Source of the DNA: an uncultured Oscillospiraceae bacterium
GTDB taxonomy: Bacteria > Bacillota_A > Clostridia > Oscillospirales > Oscillospiraceae
Direction of reading: 5' to 3'
NCBI GenBank assembly: GCA_944387745.1
Contig: CALXGD010000069.1
Location: forward strand, 1-5,882
DNA: 5,882 nucleotides
This document shows positions 5,186 through 5,882 of the stretch, piece after piece. The position numbers were made by a program, and so were the translations under genes. Position 1 is the stretch's first letter, and every line of letters starts with the position of its first letter. Below the pieces are notes generated by a model. The model made no database searches and had not been told where the DNA came from. It saw only the letters and a list, made by a program, of their open reading frames with translations.

Positions 5186-5882
<697 letters not shown>

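Overview
The window looks like chromosomal DNA of a GC-rich Clostridia-type Firmicute. A gut Oscillospiraceae relative (Flavonifractor / Pseudoflavonifractor / Lawsonibacter type) is my best guess. The reasons are a GC-rich gene set with Gram-positive-like Shine-Dalgarno sites, a dnaK-dnaJ pair, an M20C peptidase D, and GC-rich palindromic repeats between genes. This placement is inferred from sequence character, not from a search.

Layout, left to right: (1) bases 1-745, minus strand, a fumarylacetoacetate-hydrolase (FAH) family enzyme that runs off the left edge without its C-terminus. (2) 746-993, a divergent control region with a strong sigma-A-type promoter for the FAH gene, a T-N11-A palindrome typical of LysR-type regulators, and a strongly structured leader before the regulator gene. 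(3) 994-1956, plus strand, a complete LysR-family regulator, very likely controlling the FAH gene and itself. (4) 1957-2249, about 290 bp without a convincing gene. It holds a 135-bp element bounded by 11-bp inverted repeats, two overlapping promoter-like motifs on opposite strands, and a clear plus-strand intrinsic terminator. The plus promoter and terminator could delimit a small RNA of about 200 nt. (5) 2250-3689, minus strand, a complete aminoacyl-histidine dipeptidase (PepD) with all metal and catalytic residues and its own good promoter. (6) 3690-3923, the pepD promoter plus a 110-bp element bounded by inverted repeats just downstream of dnaJ. (7) 3924-5087, minus strand, complete DnaJ. 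(8) 5088-5185, the dnaK-dnaJ spacer, almost entirely one long GC-rich hairpin. (9) 5186-5882, minus strand, the C-terminal 231 residues of DnaK, cut by the right edge.

Functionally there are three units: a DnaK/DnaJ chaperone operon transcribed leftwards, an independently transcribed dipeptidase, and a divergent regulator/FAH-enzyme pair. The protein-coding genes are ordinary and well recognised, and I see no new multi-gene system. What deserves a second look is between the genes: two inverted-repeat elements that share the pattern GCAAAATTTTC-N8/9-ACAGGC in opposite orientation, the possible small RNA, and the hairpin between dnaK and dnaJ.
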